Shown here: positions 48,485 through 60,783 of the stretch, one piece after another
How positions within the stretch are numbered: the first letter of the stretch is position 1
Layout: every line of letters begins with the position of its first letter
DNA from: Tillandsia leiboldiana
Taxonomy: Eukaryota > Streptophyta > Magnoliopsida > Poales > Bromeliaceae
Assembly (NCBI GenBank): GCA_029204045.2
Contig: CM055061.1
Coordinates: forward strand, 42,370,977-42,434,976
DNA: 64,000 nt
Direction: 5' to 3'
Program-made: the position numbers and the translations under genes
The notes under the pieces: generated by a model
Database searches by the model: none
Told to the model about the DNA's origin: nothing
What the model saw: only the letters and a program-made list of their open reading frames with translations

Positions 48485-50232
48485 GGGTTTCTGACAAACG
48501 GTAAGGATTCATGTTAAATCATTTAAAATTGATATCCTTACGTTCCCGTTGATGTTTCTACGCTAGTTGGATCAAAGTTTCTCCGAAAATATCAGAGTAA
48601 TTTTAGGAAATGGCATTTAGGGTTTTTTGTGGAGTCGTTTGATAAGATGTAGGTTTTGATTTCTGTGGATCTTGTAAATCCCTAATTGTGGACCCTAGAA
48701 ACTACCTAACACGTTTACTTTTGTAGGCGACGACGTTACGGTGATTGATTTTGGTGAAACCGGGCGAAAATCGCCATTTTTGCCTTTGTTACCCTGTGGG
48801 AGCGCCGAAGTGAGGTCAGAATCTAAATTCCTCGGAGTCTCCAACGTTCGGCATCGACTTGAGGTGGATTGGTGCTTTTCGAAGTGGACGAATGTCCCCC
48901 TATGATTATGTTCTATTATAGCTAATAAGTATATTTATGTTTATACGTCTATATAGTCATGGGTTTGATGCATGAGGGGTTAGTGTTGCGTGTGTGACCG
49001 CGATTCCTAATATGCTTCCACAGTCTGGATTGAGGGACATGAGTCAAGATCCAAAGGTGGAGGGCATGAGAATTGGGTCATTTAAAAACAAGAATCCTAG
49101 GAATGCATTAAAAGCTAGTGTGGCCATAGTACCACAAGCATTGTAGAGCACAGCGGCATAAGATCGTGGCATGGGCATCGCGCTCTAGATAGTGGTCTCG
49201 TGGTATAATCATCCTAGATAGCGAGGGAGTGCTTTTCATTTCGAGCGAATTTGTAGAGGATTTATTTTGTTAAAGTCAAATGTATTATAATATATAAAGA
49301 GTGGTGATATGTAAAATGTAATAGTTAAATGTTTAGTTAAGTTATTATTCTCGCTTCTTGATACCCTCTCTGAGATGATTGTTGTATGTTTTCTCATTCA
49401 TTCTCATACACTGGCTTTGTATACACCGTGGACGGTACTAGGGAGACTTGTCCGTTCGGCGATCTGTGCGCGTGCGCAAACCGACCAAATAGGCGGGCTT
49501 GGGGTGTGAGAAATAAATGGTATCGGAGCATAAACTGGTCTAGGTAGATCTAGGAGACCCTAGGATAGTAAACTATAAGGACTTAGGTTTGTGAGTGACT
49601 AAATCTTCTATCATGGCGAAAGATTGATTTGGTCAATATATGTCTCCAACGGTGTCTATAGATAGATCGAAGGTGCGCTGCTACTCTATCTAAACAATCA
49701 TATTGGCTGCAGACAACATGATGTTGAAAGTAGAGTAAGGGTGCCCTTCTGTGACTTTCGCCTGATTGAGTTCATTGTATAAGAGTAAGTCGCGATTAGT
49801 ACGACGATCGTTGAAACCGACCAGTGTTGTCGCGTTTTGAGAGTTGATGGCGTTGCACTGGTGTCCTCCGATGAGGTCTGTGGGGCATACGCTAGCGTGT
49901 GCCCCGAGTAATCCTTGTTGAGCTAGAGTCGAGAGTAATGTGAATTATTGGCCATTCTCCACGGAGTGATGAGGCAATAAACCGAGGAAGAGTGGCGGCA
50001 GTCAAGGCTGCCCGGTGTCGTGGCAAGTAAGTTACGGGGCTCCAAGGAAACTTGGAGCCATTGGCGGTCGTGACTCGGGTGAGTCTAGCACCATTTACGC
50101 CTTTAAGTGTACGGTTATGTGTCATTGATGGAGTCGACGTTGTGACGTGCCATATGCAGCCAGGGTTGCGGTGGCATCACTTCCGTTTGGGTCAGTTGTC
50201 CCGGCCCTTGGTCGTGTAGAGGTAGAGAAAGA
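48485..50232 (+). mobile_element. Element D LTR end and interior, copy 2
   Basis: Counterpart of 33004-34749. The D primer site TGGTATCGGAGC is at 49518-49529. From about 49560 the sequence matches copy 1 essentially base for base. Confidence 0.5.
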
Positions 50233-53200
50233 TGTTACGGCTTTTTGGTATTGGCATATTTCGTGAGTCAAGTCAGTGAGTTGAGTCAGAGTCTTAAAGG
50301 GATCAAATTGTCAATCAGCAATCAAAGACTTAGAGAAGATTCAACAAGAGCTCAAGTTGACACCCAGTGTCTTGAGTCTTGAAGATTGAAGTTGAAGAAT
50401 TGTGGATCAGTTACATCAATCTCAAGAAGAAAGTATTCAAGAGGATCAGGTATGTTTAACTAAATAATTATGGTGATCCGAATACTTTCTTATAGTGTAG
50501 AAACACTTGGATGAACTTTTAATTGCATAATAATCAAAAACTGGTGTTCGGACTTGTTCAGGATCCGGATCAGAGCCAACGATCCGGATCCCGAAGGTTG
50601 TTGCTTCATACAAGACTTCGATCCGGATCCATGCAATTTTCGATCTGGATCCCGAATGTTAAGTTTTCTGATTTGTATGAACGATCCGGATCGGGCAATG
50701 CGATCCGGATCCCGAACCATGGTATTTCTGGAATCGTCAATCTCGTTACGACGATCCGGATCGCAGTAAATCCGATCCGGATCGCCGTCCTGAAAATTTC
50801 CAGATAAGGTATGTTTTTGATTCTTATCTCTTTCCAAAGGTTTCTAAACTATAAATAGACGTTTAGGGTTTCTCAAAAACGTGGGAGCTACGGCCGATCT
50901 TTTTATAAAACTCTTGAGAGCAACCCTAGAGGCTAGGTTTTCATCGTTCTTCTTTATAGCCTCTTTTAGGTCAATTCGATGGTTCTTTCAAGAACATATC
51001 TTTTGTCGAATTGATCTAATCTTTGCTTAGAGATTTCTTCTACGGTTCTTCATTGATAATCTAAGCAAAGGATCACCATCGAAGTCAATATTCTTATCGA
51101 CTGAGTTTGCGTCGTGGATTCGACGTGGCATCGTGGATTCGGTGTGCTAAAGGCGTTTCGTGGATTCGAAGCGTGCGTTCGTGGATTCGAACGTGAGCAA
51201 GTGGACGTGCAAAATCGGTGGAGCGCGAGGTCCAAGAAATTGAAGGAGGGGTTAAATCCGTGGAGACGGTAATCACCTTGTTATTCTTCTTTTCTTAGGG
51301 ATTGTTATTGCGCGGATATCCAACCGGTCAGCGCAAGGTCCGAAGAAGCTGAAGGAGGGGTTGAGTCCGTGGAGTCGGTAATCACCTTGTTATTCTTCTA
51401 TTCTTAGTGGATTGTTATTGCGTGTTGGTCCCGTGGTTTTTCTCCTGGATTGGAGTTTCCACGTAAATCTCGGTGTGCTGTTTTTATTTTCCGCATTGGT
51501 TTTTATTTTGCACTGAGATTGAGTTTTTAAGTATTACACCTATTCACCCCCCCTCTAGTTGTTTGATAGTACCTATTTAGATCCTTGTGGATCCATAATA
51601 ACTCTACAATTGGTATCGGAGCGGGTTTTAGGTTTATCTATCTTGATGGGTGAAAGTGGTAATATTTATAGACCTCCTCTTTTTGATGGGACTAATTATG
51701 CTTATTGGAAAGTGCGGATGAGAGCTTTTCTCATCGCAATTGATGAGCGAGTATGGCAACCCGTGGAATGCGGTTGGGTGCATCCTGTTGAGGAAGTAGG
51801 AAATTCTACTACCCCAAAACCTCGCTCTAGATGGTCCAAAGAGGAATTTGAAAGATCTTCTTACAATGGGAAAGGTATGAACGCTTTATTTAATTCTCTT
51901 TCCTCGACTGAGTTCACAAGAATTTCCGCGTGTGAAACCGCGAAGGAAATTTGGGATATTCTCAAAATTACACATGAGGGTACTAATCTTGTAAAAATTC
52001 AAAAGCTCCAGATGCTTACAAGTCAATTTGACTCTATTCATATGGAAGGGCATGAATTGTTTACAGATTATTACACTAGACTTCAAGATGTAATAAATAC
52101 ATGTGCTAATTTAGGAGAAAAGATCCCGGAGTCGAAAATTGTAAGAAAGATACTTCGGACTCTTCCGGAACGGTTTAGGGCAAAGGTTACCGCCATTGAA
52201 ACCGTTAGTCATCCGGATGAGATGAGTGTAGAGGAATTAGTAGGTGCTTTGCAAACTTATGAAATGACTTTTCCTACTAATCAAGTTTCTTCCAAGTCTT
52301 CTTCTAAGCTTACAGGTATTGCATTCAAATCAACAAAGGAAGAAGATAGCGAATCAAGTTCCGACGATGAAATCTCTTTTGCCGATTTTGAAGAACAATT
52401 GGCGCGGATCGTAAAGAAATTTCGTCGAAAATTTTGGAAGAATCGAACCGATGGATCTTCATCCATGAAATCTTCTAAAGGATCATCGGGTTCTAAATCC
52501 TCTAAACTCAAAAGCTTTGCAAAACCTTCTAAAGAAAAAGAAAAAGATGATTTCGAAGGGGAAATCCAATGCTATCGATGCAAAGGCTACGGCCATTTTT
52601 CAATGGATTGTCCTTCTAAGAAATCATATAAAAAGAAGGCTTTGCAAGCGAAAACTTGGGACGATTCTACTTCTAATGAATCGACCTCAAGTATAGAGGA
52701 AAAAATCGTTGCTTCTCATGCCTCTCATTTTCCCTCTTCTAATAATTGTTTATCATCTTTAGTCACTGACTCTACTCCTTTGATTTTGTATGAAACATCA
52801 ACAACCGGCGGAGAGTCATCAAGTGAGGGGGAGTCGGACGAGGAAGAACTCGTTGAGGCATATCAACAACTTCTTGCGGAATCTAAGAAGATGGCCAAAC
52901 ATATCAAGAAGTTGAGAAAGCAACGACTTGAGAATCAAGACGAGAATCATGCTTTAAAGATCAAACTTCATGATCTCGAGGAGGAACGAGAGCTTTTATT
53001 GAATAATAATAAAATCCTCCAAGAAAAGATAAATCAATCGGAAACGGTCGTTAATTCCCATATTGACAAGATTGATTTTCTAGAAAAACAGTTTGAGGAG
53101 ATTCATGTCACCAACCAAGCATTGACCAAACAAGTTCATCAACTTAAATCCGACATACAAAGGATCTCAACCGATTCCAAGAAACTTGAGTGTATGTCCG

Positions 53201-56200
53201 GTTTAGGTCAAACAAGTAAGGTTGGTTTGGGATTCAAAAAGGACCAAACTGTGCATGCTTCAAGTTCCACAATGAAATTGAAAGGAAGAACTTGTCACTT
53301 ATGTGGACTTGAAGGACATTTGGTGAGGGATTGCCCGAAAAAGAGAAAGAAAAATCCTTCGGCAACTTCATCTACGGAGCGGACTCAACGGACTCAAAAG
53401 ACACATCAAGTCAAAAGAGTTCACTCAATCCATCAAAGGTCCGAGCCACATCATCAATCATACAAGTGGATCATTGCAAGGCAAAGACCTAAGGTGGATC
53501 AACAGTCAAAGCGGACAACCCCCGGCCACAACGAATCAAGACAACCCAAAATCCAGCGATTTTGGATTCGGAAAGGTGATATCTTTCCTTGTCTTAAGTT
53601 CTAAATAGCTTATGACTGTATGTAATGCTTTGATTGGTTTTCCCTTCATATCTTTCTTAATCTTTGCATTACATGTTTTTCAATGCTCTTCGTTTTTATA
53701 CTTTGTTTTTGAACAAAAGGATTTTTAATGAACAAGTGCATTGAATGAAAAGGGCTTTCACTTTCATTCACTCCAAATTAATTTTATATGGATTATCAAC
53801 TTTACTTCATAATCATAATCTTGAAGATACTTCATTATAGGAGTTTTTGATATTATAAGCATCAAATTTTAGAAATCATGTGTGATCTTCAGATGCTTAA
53901 TCTATCTCGGTTGTGTGAGTTCTTTGTGATAAACATGAGACAACCGATTGACTAAAATTTGGGATTTAATTCTTTCACGTAAGAGATTGCCTTCTTACAA
54001 GGGTAAATAATTGAATTATGAAAGATGTGGAAAGAGTTACATCCGAAAGGAGTGTGAAAACTACCACCACATGCTGGAAAGAGCTGCCACCCCGGTCGTC
54101 CGGTTTGTGTGTGAAGCTACCACATGTTATGGATGCTTGATAGTATTTTATGAGAAAATCTTTAGTTGAAGCATTTGGAGATTTATATGCAAAACTCTTA
54201 TATTTTGAACAATCTCCTGGTTGGTATAAGGTGGAATAGTTGAAAGATGCTCAAAGAGCCACCCTTAGGTATTTTAGTGCTTATCTCAAATTTGAAAGGG
54301 TAAGAAATCAAATTGATGTCATTTGGAAATCTCTGTAAGTCATCTTTGTAAATCCGTTACATCTTGATAGAGTTTGGATCTCAAGATTATTTTTGATGAC
54401 TTGTGTTTGATGAATATAACATGAAAAACGGTTTATAATGTTTTACCTTTATTTTTCATGATTTTGGAGTAAATCTTTTTAATTTTGTGAAATTAATTGG
54501 ATTGAATGACATCTGTGTGAATTCACTGTTTAAAGCACTTAAATTGATTTCTTGATGGAATACAAATCGGTATTTGAAAAGATTCTAAAATCTGGATTTG
54601 TTTCAAGAAATTATTTGATTTTTGCTTTCTGGTATAGGTACGGAATCTGCATTTTTGTTATATACCAGAACTGAGTTTTTATCTCTCTTTCTCTATGAAC
54701 TAATATTGTTAGTGATTTACTTTTGTCTAGTATGTTCACTGTTTGACAATTTGTGACAAAAAGGGGGAGAAGAGAAATGATCGGAGATGAGATCATCAAG
54801 AGAGTACAAACAAAAATGAAAAAATGGGGGAGAACGGAAAATGATGATCGTATCACAAAGGGGGGGAACATAGATGCTCAAGAACATGGAGAACATGGAA
54901 AACATTTTAGAGATGCTCAAGATAGGGGGAGACAAAGAAAAAATTGAAAGAGCCGAAAAACAAAAGAACCAAAAGGAAGACGGATCAAATGTAGGATTTT
55001 AATTTCTAACAACTAACGTTTGATTTTGTTTGGAGTTTTGTTTTGCAGGAATTACATCACTTTAAGACTCCAAGTCCTAAGTCATAGAGTATGTTCTAGG
55101 ACTGTTTGGTTCAAATGTAATTTTGTATTTATTGGATCTTTCACGCAAAGAAAATCAATGTTTTGGTGATGACATTGAGTTTCGATTTTTTGGTTTAAGA
55201 TGAGTGACTTGAGCGCTTTTATGTATTTTTGGGTTTTGTCACGAAATTGCCAAAGGGGGAGATTGTTACGGCTTTTTGGTATTGGCATATTTCGTGAGTC
55301 AAGTCAGTGAGTTGAGTCAGAGTCTTAAAGGGATCAAATTGTCAATCAGCAATCAAAGACTTAGAGAAGATTCAACAAGAGCTCAAGTTGACACCCAGTG
55401 TCTTGAGTCTTGAAGATTGAAGTTGAAGAATTGTGGATCAGTTACATCAATCTCAAGAAGAAAGTATTCAAGAGGATCAGGTATGTTTAACTAAATAATT
55501 ATGGTGATCCGAATACTTTCTTATAGTGTAGAAACACTTGGATGAACTTTTAATTGCATAATAATCAAAAACTGGTGTTCGGACTTGTTCAGGATCCGGA
55601 TCAGAGCCAACGATCCGGATCCCGAAGGTTGTTGCTTCATACAAGACTTCGATCTGGATCCATGCAATTTCCGATCTGGATCCCGAATGTTAAGTTTTCT
55701 GATTTGTATGAACGATCCGGATCGGGCAATGCGATCCGGATCCCGAACCATGGTATTTCTGGAATCGTCAATCTCGTTACGACGATCCGGATCACAGTAA
55801 ATCCGATCCGGATCGCCGTCCTAAAAATTTCCAGATAAGGTATGTTTTTGATTCTTATCTCTTTCCAAAGGTTTCTAAACTATAAATAGACGTTTAGGGT
55901 TTCTCAAAAACGTGGGAGCTACGGCCGATCTTTTTATAAAACTCTTGAGAGCAACCCTAGAGGCTAGGTTTTCATCGTTCTTCTTTATAGCCTCTTTTAG
56001 GTCAATTCGATGGTTCTTTCAAGAACATATCTTTTGTCGAATTGATCTAATCTTTGCTTAGAGATTTCTTCTACGGTTCTTCATTGATAATCTAAGCAAA
56101 GGATCACCATCGAAGTCAATATTCTTATCGACTGAGTTTGCGTCGTGGATTCGACGTGGCATCGTGGATTCGGTGTGCTAAAGGCGTTTCGTGGATTCGA

Positions 56201-56638
56201 AGCGTGCGTTCGTGGATTCGAACGTGAGCAGTGGACGTGCAAAATCGGTGGAGCGCGAGGTCCAAGAAATTGAAGGAGGGGTTAAATCCGTGGAGACGGT
56301 AATCACCTTGTTATTCTTCTTTTCTTAGGGATTGTTATTGCGCGGATATCCAACCGGTCAGCGCAAGGTCCGAAGAAGCTGAAGGCGGGGTTGAGTCCGT
56401 GGAGTCGGTAATCACCTTGTTATTCTTCTATTCTTAGTGGATTGTTATTGCGTGTTGGTCCCGTGGTTTTTCTCCTGGATTGGAGTTTCCACGTAAATCT
56501 CGGTGTGCTGTTTTTATTTTCCGCATTGGTTTTTATTTTGCACTGAGATTGAGTTTTTAAGTATTACACCTATTCACCCCCCCTCTAGTTGTTTGATAGT
56601 ACCTATTTAGATCCTTGTGGATCCATAATAACTCTACA
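50233..56638 (+). mobile_element. Element C, copy 2 (probably the same locus)
   Basis: LTRs at 50233-51608 and 55264-56638, polypurine tract at 55252-55263, and a perfect AAAGA target duplication at 50228-50232 and 56639-56643. The site, flanks and duplication are the same as for copy 1, so this is not an independent insertion. The 3' LTR has three GATCTGGATC-type changes in its palindrome array. Confidence 0.9.
51646..53604 (+). CDS. Retrotransposon gag polyprotein, copy 2 (652 aa)
   Basis: The start and the first 560 or so residues are the same as the copy-1 gag: DUF4219/UBN2-like part, first CCHC, coiled coil and second CCHC. One A fewer in the run at about 53338-53342 changes the frame just after CGLEGHLVRDCPKK, giving a longer basic tail that ends DIFPCLKF. 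Sirevirus gags usually have a basic tail after the last knuckle, so this version may be the correct one. With no independent reads the choice is open. Confidence 0.85.
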   Translation: MGESGNIYRPPLFDGTNYAYWKVRMRAFLIAIDERVWQPVECGWVHPVEEVGNSTTPKPRSRWSKEEFERSSYNGKGMNALFNSLSSTEFTRISACETAKEIWDILKITHEGTNLVKIQKLQMLTSQFDSIHMEGHELFTDYYTRLQDVINTCANLGEKIPESKIVRKILRTLPERFRAKVTAIETVSHPDEMSVEELVGALQTYEMTFPTNQVSSKSSSKLTGIAFKSTKEEDSESSSDDEISFADFEEQLARIVKKFRRKFWKNRTDGSSSMKSSKGSSGSKSSKLKSFAKPSKEKEKDDFEGEIQCYRCKGYGHFSMDCPSKKSYKKKALQAKTWDDSTSNESTSSIEEKIVASHASHFPSSNNCLSSLVTDSTPLILYETSTTGGESSSEGESDEEELVEAYQQLLAESKKMAKHIKKLRKQRLENQDENHALKIKLHDLEEERELLLNNNKILQEKINQSETVVNSHIDKIDFLEKQFEEIHVTNQALTKQVHQLKSDIQRISTDSKKLECMSGLGQTSKVGLGFKKDQTVHASSSTMKLKGRTCHLCGLEGHLVRDCPKKRKKNPSATSSTERTQRTQKTHQVKRVHSIHQRSEPHHQSYKWIIARQRPKVDQQSKRTTPGHNESRQPKIQRFWIRKGDIFPCLKF

Positions 56639-59078
56639 AAAGAGAGAGCATTTGCAGCTCTTGTGGTATTAAGAGACTTCTGCCCGTTGATTTTCGATGG
56701 GAAGTTGATGTATTCAGGGAGAGTGTGAGCATTAGTAGCTCGCAAGATGTTCAAGGTTAGTAGCCGCTAGTCTTCGATAGAGAGTCAATGGATCAACTCG
56801 ATTGAGGCACTCTTCATAGAGGTTGTGTACCTTGGAGGGAAATGAGCTTCGGGGATTGGTGTCTCCTACCAACTTCCCCGATAATGTGAAACGAGCTTCA
56901 GGAAAAGTCCTAAGAGTTGAGGCATGGAGATTGCTCGGTATGGAGGTATGAGCGGGGAGTTCCTGCACATAGCTAACTACATTCTACACGTGGTGCGAGA
57001 TGACAAGGACAAGGTCGACTGCTTGAGCGAGGACTTTGGTTAGAGATCATCGTGGTTGTGCATGCCCTCGAGCTGCAAACCTTGCCAAAGTCCTGAATTG
57101 AGCCTTGTGGGTTGAGTTTGGAGATGCTGTCGTGCGGGAGGAGCGCGAATCCCGTGAGTTGGGAAATGGAGTGAGGTGATCGTCGAGTGGTCGATTAAGC
57201 TCTGAGTGGCACATGAGGCATTCGCAGTAGCAATCTTAGGTTTCAGAGGTGTCTACTCCTTGACCCTCAGTGAGAGGTGACATCGTGGTGGTTCTCGTCG
57301 TGCACGGAGTTGTGGTCAGCGGAGAGATGACATTTTTGATGTGGGCAATCATGGCACATGAGTTATGACTATCCTTGGGCCCTAACGATCTTAGTAGTGT
57401 TTCCTCTCCAAATCGGCTGGCAGGTATGCTACCTGTAGCCTGCGAGGGCCGCACAAAGGTCGCGTCATGCTGATGGTTAGCTACAAGCACTGGGTAATCC
57501 TGTGCCGGCGACTCTGGAGAAGGAGTCTTTTGTTGCTAATACGCCATAACAAGTATGATTTAATTTATGCAAATCATACATGTAGAGTATGAGTTGACAC
57601 TGGAGCAGTGCGTCGATAGTAAGTTGGTCTAATACTACTATTCAGAGATAGGGATAGTAGGGACCATAGTGGTTAAGCGAGCATTGGTGCTCGGACACGC
57701 TCGTGTCACGCATAGGGTGTGCGCCACCTGTAGGTGGGCCTGGGCGAATAAGTGGTGCCAGCAAATTGTTGGTGGAGAGCCGAGGGTTAAGGCTTGGCGT
57801 AGTGATCGAAACGAGGTGGCTCTGGCCTTATGCATTGGAGGAATGCGAAGGCCGAGTCGTGTCGTCCCGCGGATTGGGCCGGGGGGAATTTGTGTGCCGA
57901 GAGCGTAAGTGGTCGCTCTTGGTGGTTGGGGCATTCTCGTCGCGTTCGGTAAATGTTGAGCATATGTGTGGCTATATTGCCACTTAACGACGATGGCAGT
58001 AGTTTGAGACGAGGTTTTGCCGACTGCGAATATCTTGATAGTTCGAGAGTTTCAGACGTGATTTTGGCGTGTATGTAGGGACAATGGAATTACTACCGTG
58101 GGAATAGTGCGATAGTCGTTGAGGTTTGGTGATCAGCCAGTTTTGCAGTACCTTAACCGAGACGGGAATGCACTAGGACAGCGTGGTGAGCTTAGGCAAG
58201 GATGCTTAATGCTCGTGGTTAGCACGATAGAGTTAGGAGAGTAGGACGCTCGATTTCGGAAGCTCCTGGGGCATTGATTCTACTCAGTCTGGAAGGTTTG
58301 TTGGCAGTAGCACTGGGGCATGTGCCAAGTGCGAAGCGTGACAAGAACTACTTGTAGGAGTGATGATTCATGTCGTAGACTTGGGAATTACCATGGGCAT
58401 GTTGCCAAGAGGAGCATTTAGCCCTAGGATGACAATTAGTGCATGTCGCTCGGGGACGATCTGTGCTTGGACCATGTATTGGATGGGAGTCGTTGGCCCT
58501 GGTGCCTGGCGCAGTCAGTTGTATGACAGAGGCCCGGGACCTGAGGGTCGGGTAGAACAGAGTTTACGGTCGGGACGATAGTCCAAGCAATGACCCGGGA
58601 ATGAATTATACCACATGTTAAGCGATGGTGCACCAAAGGGCACGGTACCATCTAAGCTGTGAAATTGGATCCAACTGGGATTCGTTTACTCTTGATCTTG
58701 ATTGAGGATTCCATTATGCAGAATAGGTTCACGCGTATGAACGTGAGATGTTATATGACGTCGGTTTGAGTTCGGGTTGTAGACCTGTGTTGGATCAGGG
58801 ATCTGCGAACCTCCCTATAATGATCCAAGATAACGGGTTCGCTTCGGGCTCTCGTAGTGAGGGCATTAATAGCGTGCGTTTTGGCCGAGGGCAATGACCA
58901 AATGAGAAAAGGGCTCATGCCGCTCGCCTAATCAACCTTGATGTCAAGTGTCGTCGTGATGGTGAACTAAACTTGCGAATTGAGTGTTTTTATGGAACCG
59001 TCGTAGGCGCGGCGTTAGATTAGCTGTGGTCTCTCAAGGGCTCGATCACACCATCACGACGGTTATACTTGTCCTGAA
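56639..59078 (+). mobile_element. Element D interior, 3' part
   Basis: The first 1.2 kb matches 41139-42339; the rest is unique to this side. It is GT-rich on the plus strand, with no frame over 94 codons and no recognisable domain. No second D LTR (TGTAATGACCTGG start) is visible before the composition changes to AT-rich at about 59080, so D appears truncated. This right limit is set by composition only. Confidence 0.4.
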
Positions 59079-59790
59079 ATAGTAAACTATTATAGGGATA
59101 AAAATATTTATTCAATAACTGTTATTCTTGAACCAATTAATCAGGCCTAAATGTCTTATTGTTAGAGTGGATTAATGCACTATAATAAAAGAATAAAAAA
59201 TATTACCCATACACTCCACTCATTCTATAGAATGAATTTTTTATCAATTACATTGATGTGATTAATAAAAAAATCTCACTCATTGAATGAATTGGATATA
59301 TGGTTTTAAAACTTTTTGGTTTCAGCTATAGTTTGTAACTCATATATTTTATTGCTATGAGGAGTTAGGTATAAGGAAAAGTGCATATATAGGCAGGTAC
59401 ACATATCTACATGCTACAAAAAATTTCACGTAGAAATGGAAATGGAAATCAGCAATTTTCTTATGTTTAGTCCATGGAAATTCTTACTCAAACTTTTATA
59501 TAAGAAAACTCAAATCCTTGCAGAATAAATTTCATTACAAAAGTGGAAATCAACTTTGGTTATGAATGGAGATGGCATATACTTCAAAATTTAAAGCTAT
59601 GAGATAATGTATTTTAATATGTAATATTTAATGCTTTTCTTTATGTCTAAATTAAATAAATTTTAGATATTACTTGAATGAAATAGGAGAAAATTTTTAT
59701 AAAATTTAAAATTTGATGAGGTTTGTGGCTTCTAATATGATAGAATATTGGTTAAGATATTGATTCATGATAAAACAACTAAAAAAATTT
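59079..59790. other. AT-rich intergenic DNA
   Basis: AT-rich single-copy-looking sequence; no gene, RNA or element end is seen. Confidence 0.5.
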
Positions 59791-59792
59791 TT

Positions 59793-60783
59793 AGGTTGCG
59801 TTTGGTTGGATTCCCTTTATCTCCCAAACACAAATTAAAGAGGGGAAAACTATTGTCGCCCCCCTCCCTTTTAACATGCTATACCAGGTATAGCCCGTTA
59901 AGTGGGAGAATAATAATTTCTCCTCTAGATGGGAACAAGGTTGTTTTTCGATAACTTTTTTTTTTACTTTATTTTTAAATTAAAATTAAAATTTTTAAAA
60001 TTTTTAAATTTTTAAATTTTTAAATTTATAAAATTTTAAATTTTATAAAATTTTTAATTTTATAAAATTTTAAATTTAAAAACTTTTGAATTTTATAAAT
60101 TTTAAAATTTTTAACTTTGATTTTTAATAAATTTAAACATTTTAAAATCTTAAAAATATATCAATTTTTATATTTTAAAATTTATACAAATTTTTTATAT
60201 ACAAATTTTTAAATTTTGTTTATAATTTTTTAAATTTATACAAATTTAAAAATTACAATTTTTGCATTCTCTCTTGCATATTTTTCGAGATGATTAAAAT
60301 TTAAATTTTAAAAATTTTAAATTATTAAATTCTTTAAATTGTATCTTTTTAAATTTTATAACTTTTTAAAATTTTTAACTTTAATTTTTTAATAAATTTA
60401 AAAATTTAAAAATTATTAAAATTTATTAATTTTAAAATGTATACAAATTTTATAAACAAATTTTTAAATTTTAAAAAATTTATAAATTTTCAAAATTTTT
60501 ATTTTTTTTAATAAATTATTTTTTTATATACAAAAGATAAATTAAAATAATACAAATTATAATTAATTTTAAAAAAAATAAATTTAAAGAGTATTTTCTC
60601 AATTAAATTTTTTTTTTCCTTTATTCTTCTTATTTTATTTTATCAAACCAAATATAATATTTTTTATATCTAGTACAACTCTAATACTCATTCAAATATA
60701 AAATTATATTAATTTCTGTTTGTTTCTGAATTTATATCCATTCCGGAAATAGATAGTTTTAGCTTATACCCGAACCGAACGGA
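59793..60783. mobile_element. Possible non-autonomous DNA element with very AT-rich core
   Basis: The left edge GGTTGCGTTTGGTTGG and the reverse complement of the right edge (CCGTTCGGTTCGGG) resemble each other and the TTTGGTTCG-type ends common in plant miniature DNA elements. The core (about 59945-60660) is almost pure A/T, with words built from AAATTTTAAA. A perfect 8-bp hairpin GCTATACCaGGTATAGC lies at 59878-59894. No target duplication was identified, so the call is tentative. Confidence 0.3.

Larger units (their letters stand above)
42440..57848. repeat. Second copy of the 15.4 kb block 26936-42339 (probable contig overlap)
   Basis: Collinear with 26936-42339 (15,409 against 15,404 bases). 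It begins in the B integrase (TGTCAATCGATCCAT), runs through the B 5' half, D LTR remainder and element C, and ends in D (GGAATGCGA). Identity is close to complete at 49560-52900. It falls by scattered one-base insertions and deletions, many in homopolymers, near 42.4-49.5 kb and 56.6-57.8 kb. Target duplications of B and C are the same as in copy 1. Confidence 0.95.

Noticed and set aside
50233..56638. Element C copy 2 as an independent second insertion
   Set aside because: It has the same target site, the same AAAGA duplication and the same flanks as copy 1. It was copied (or assembled) with its surroundings.
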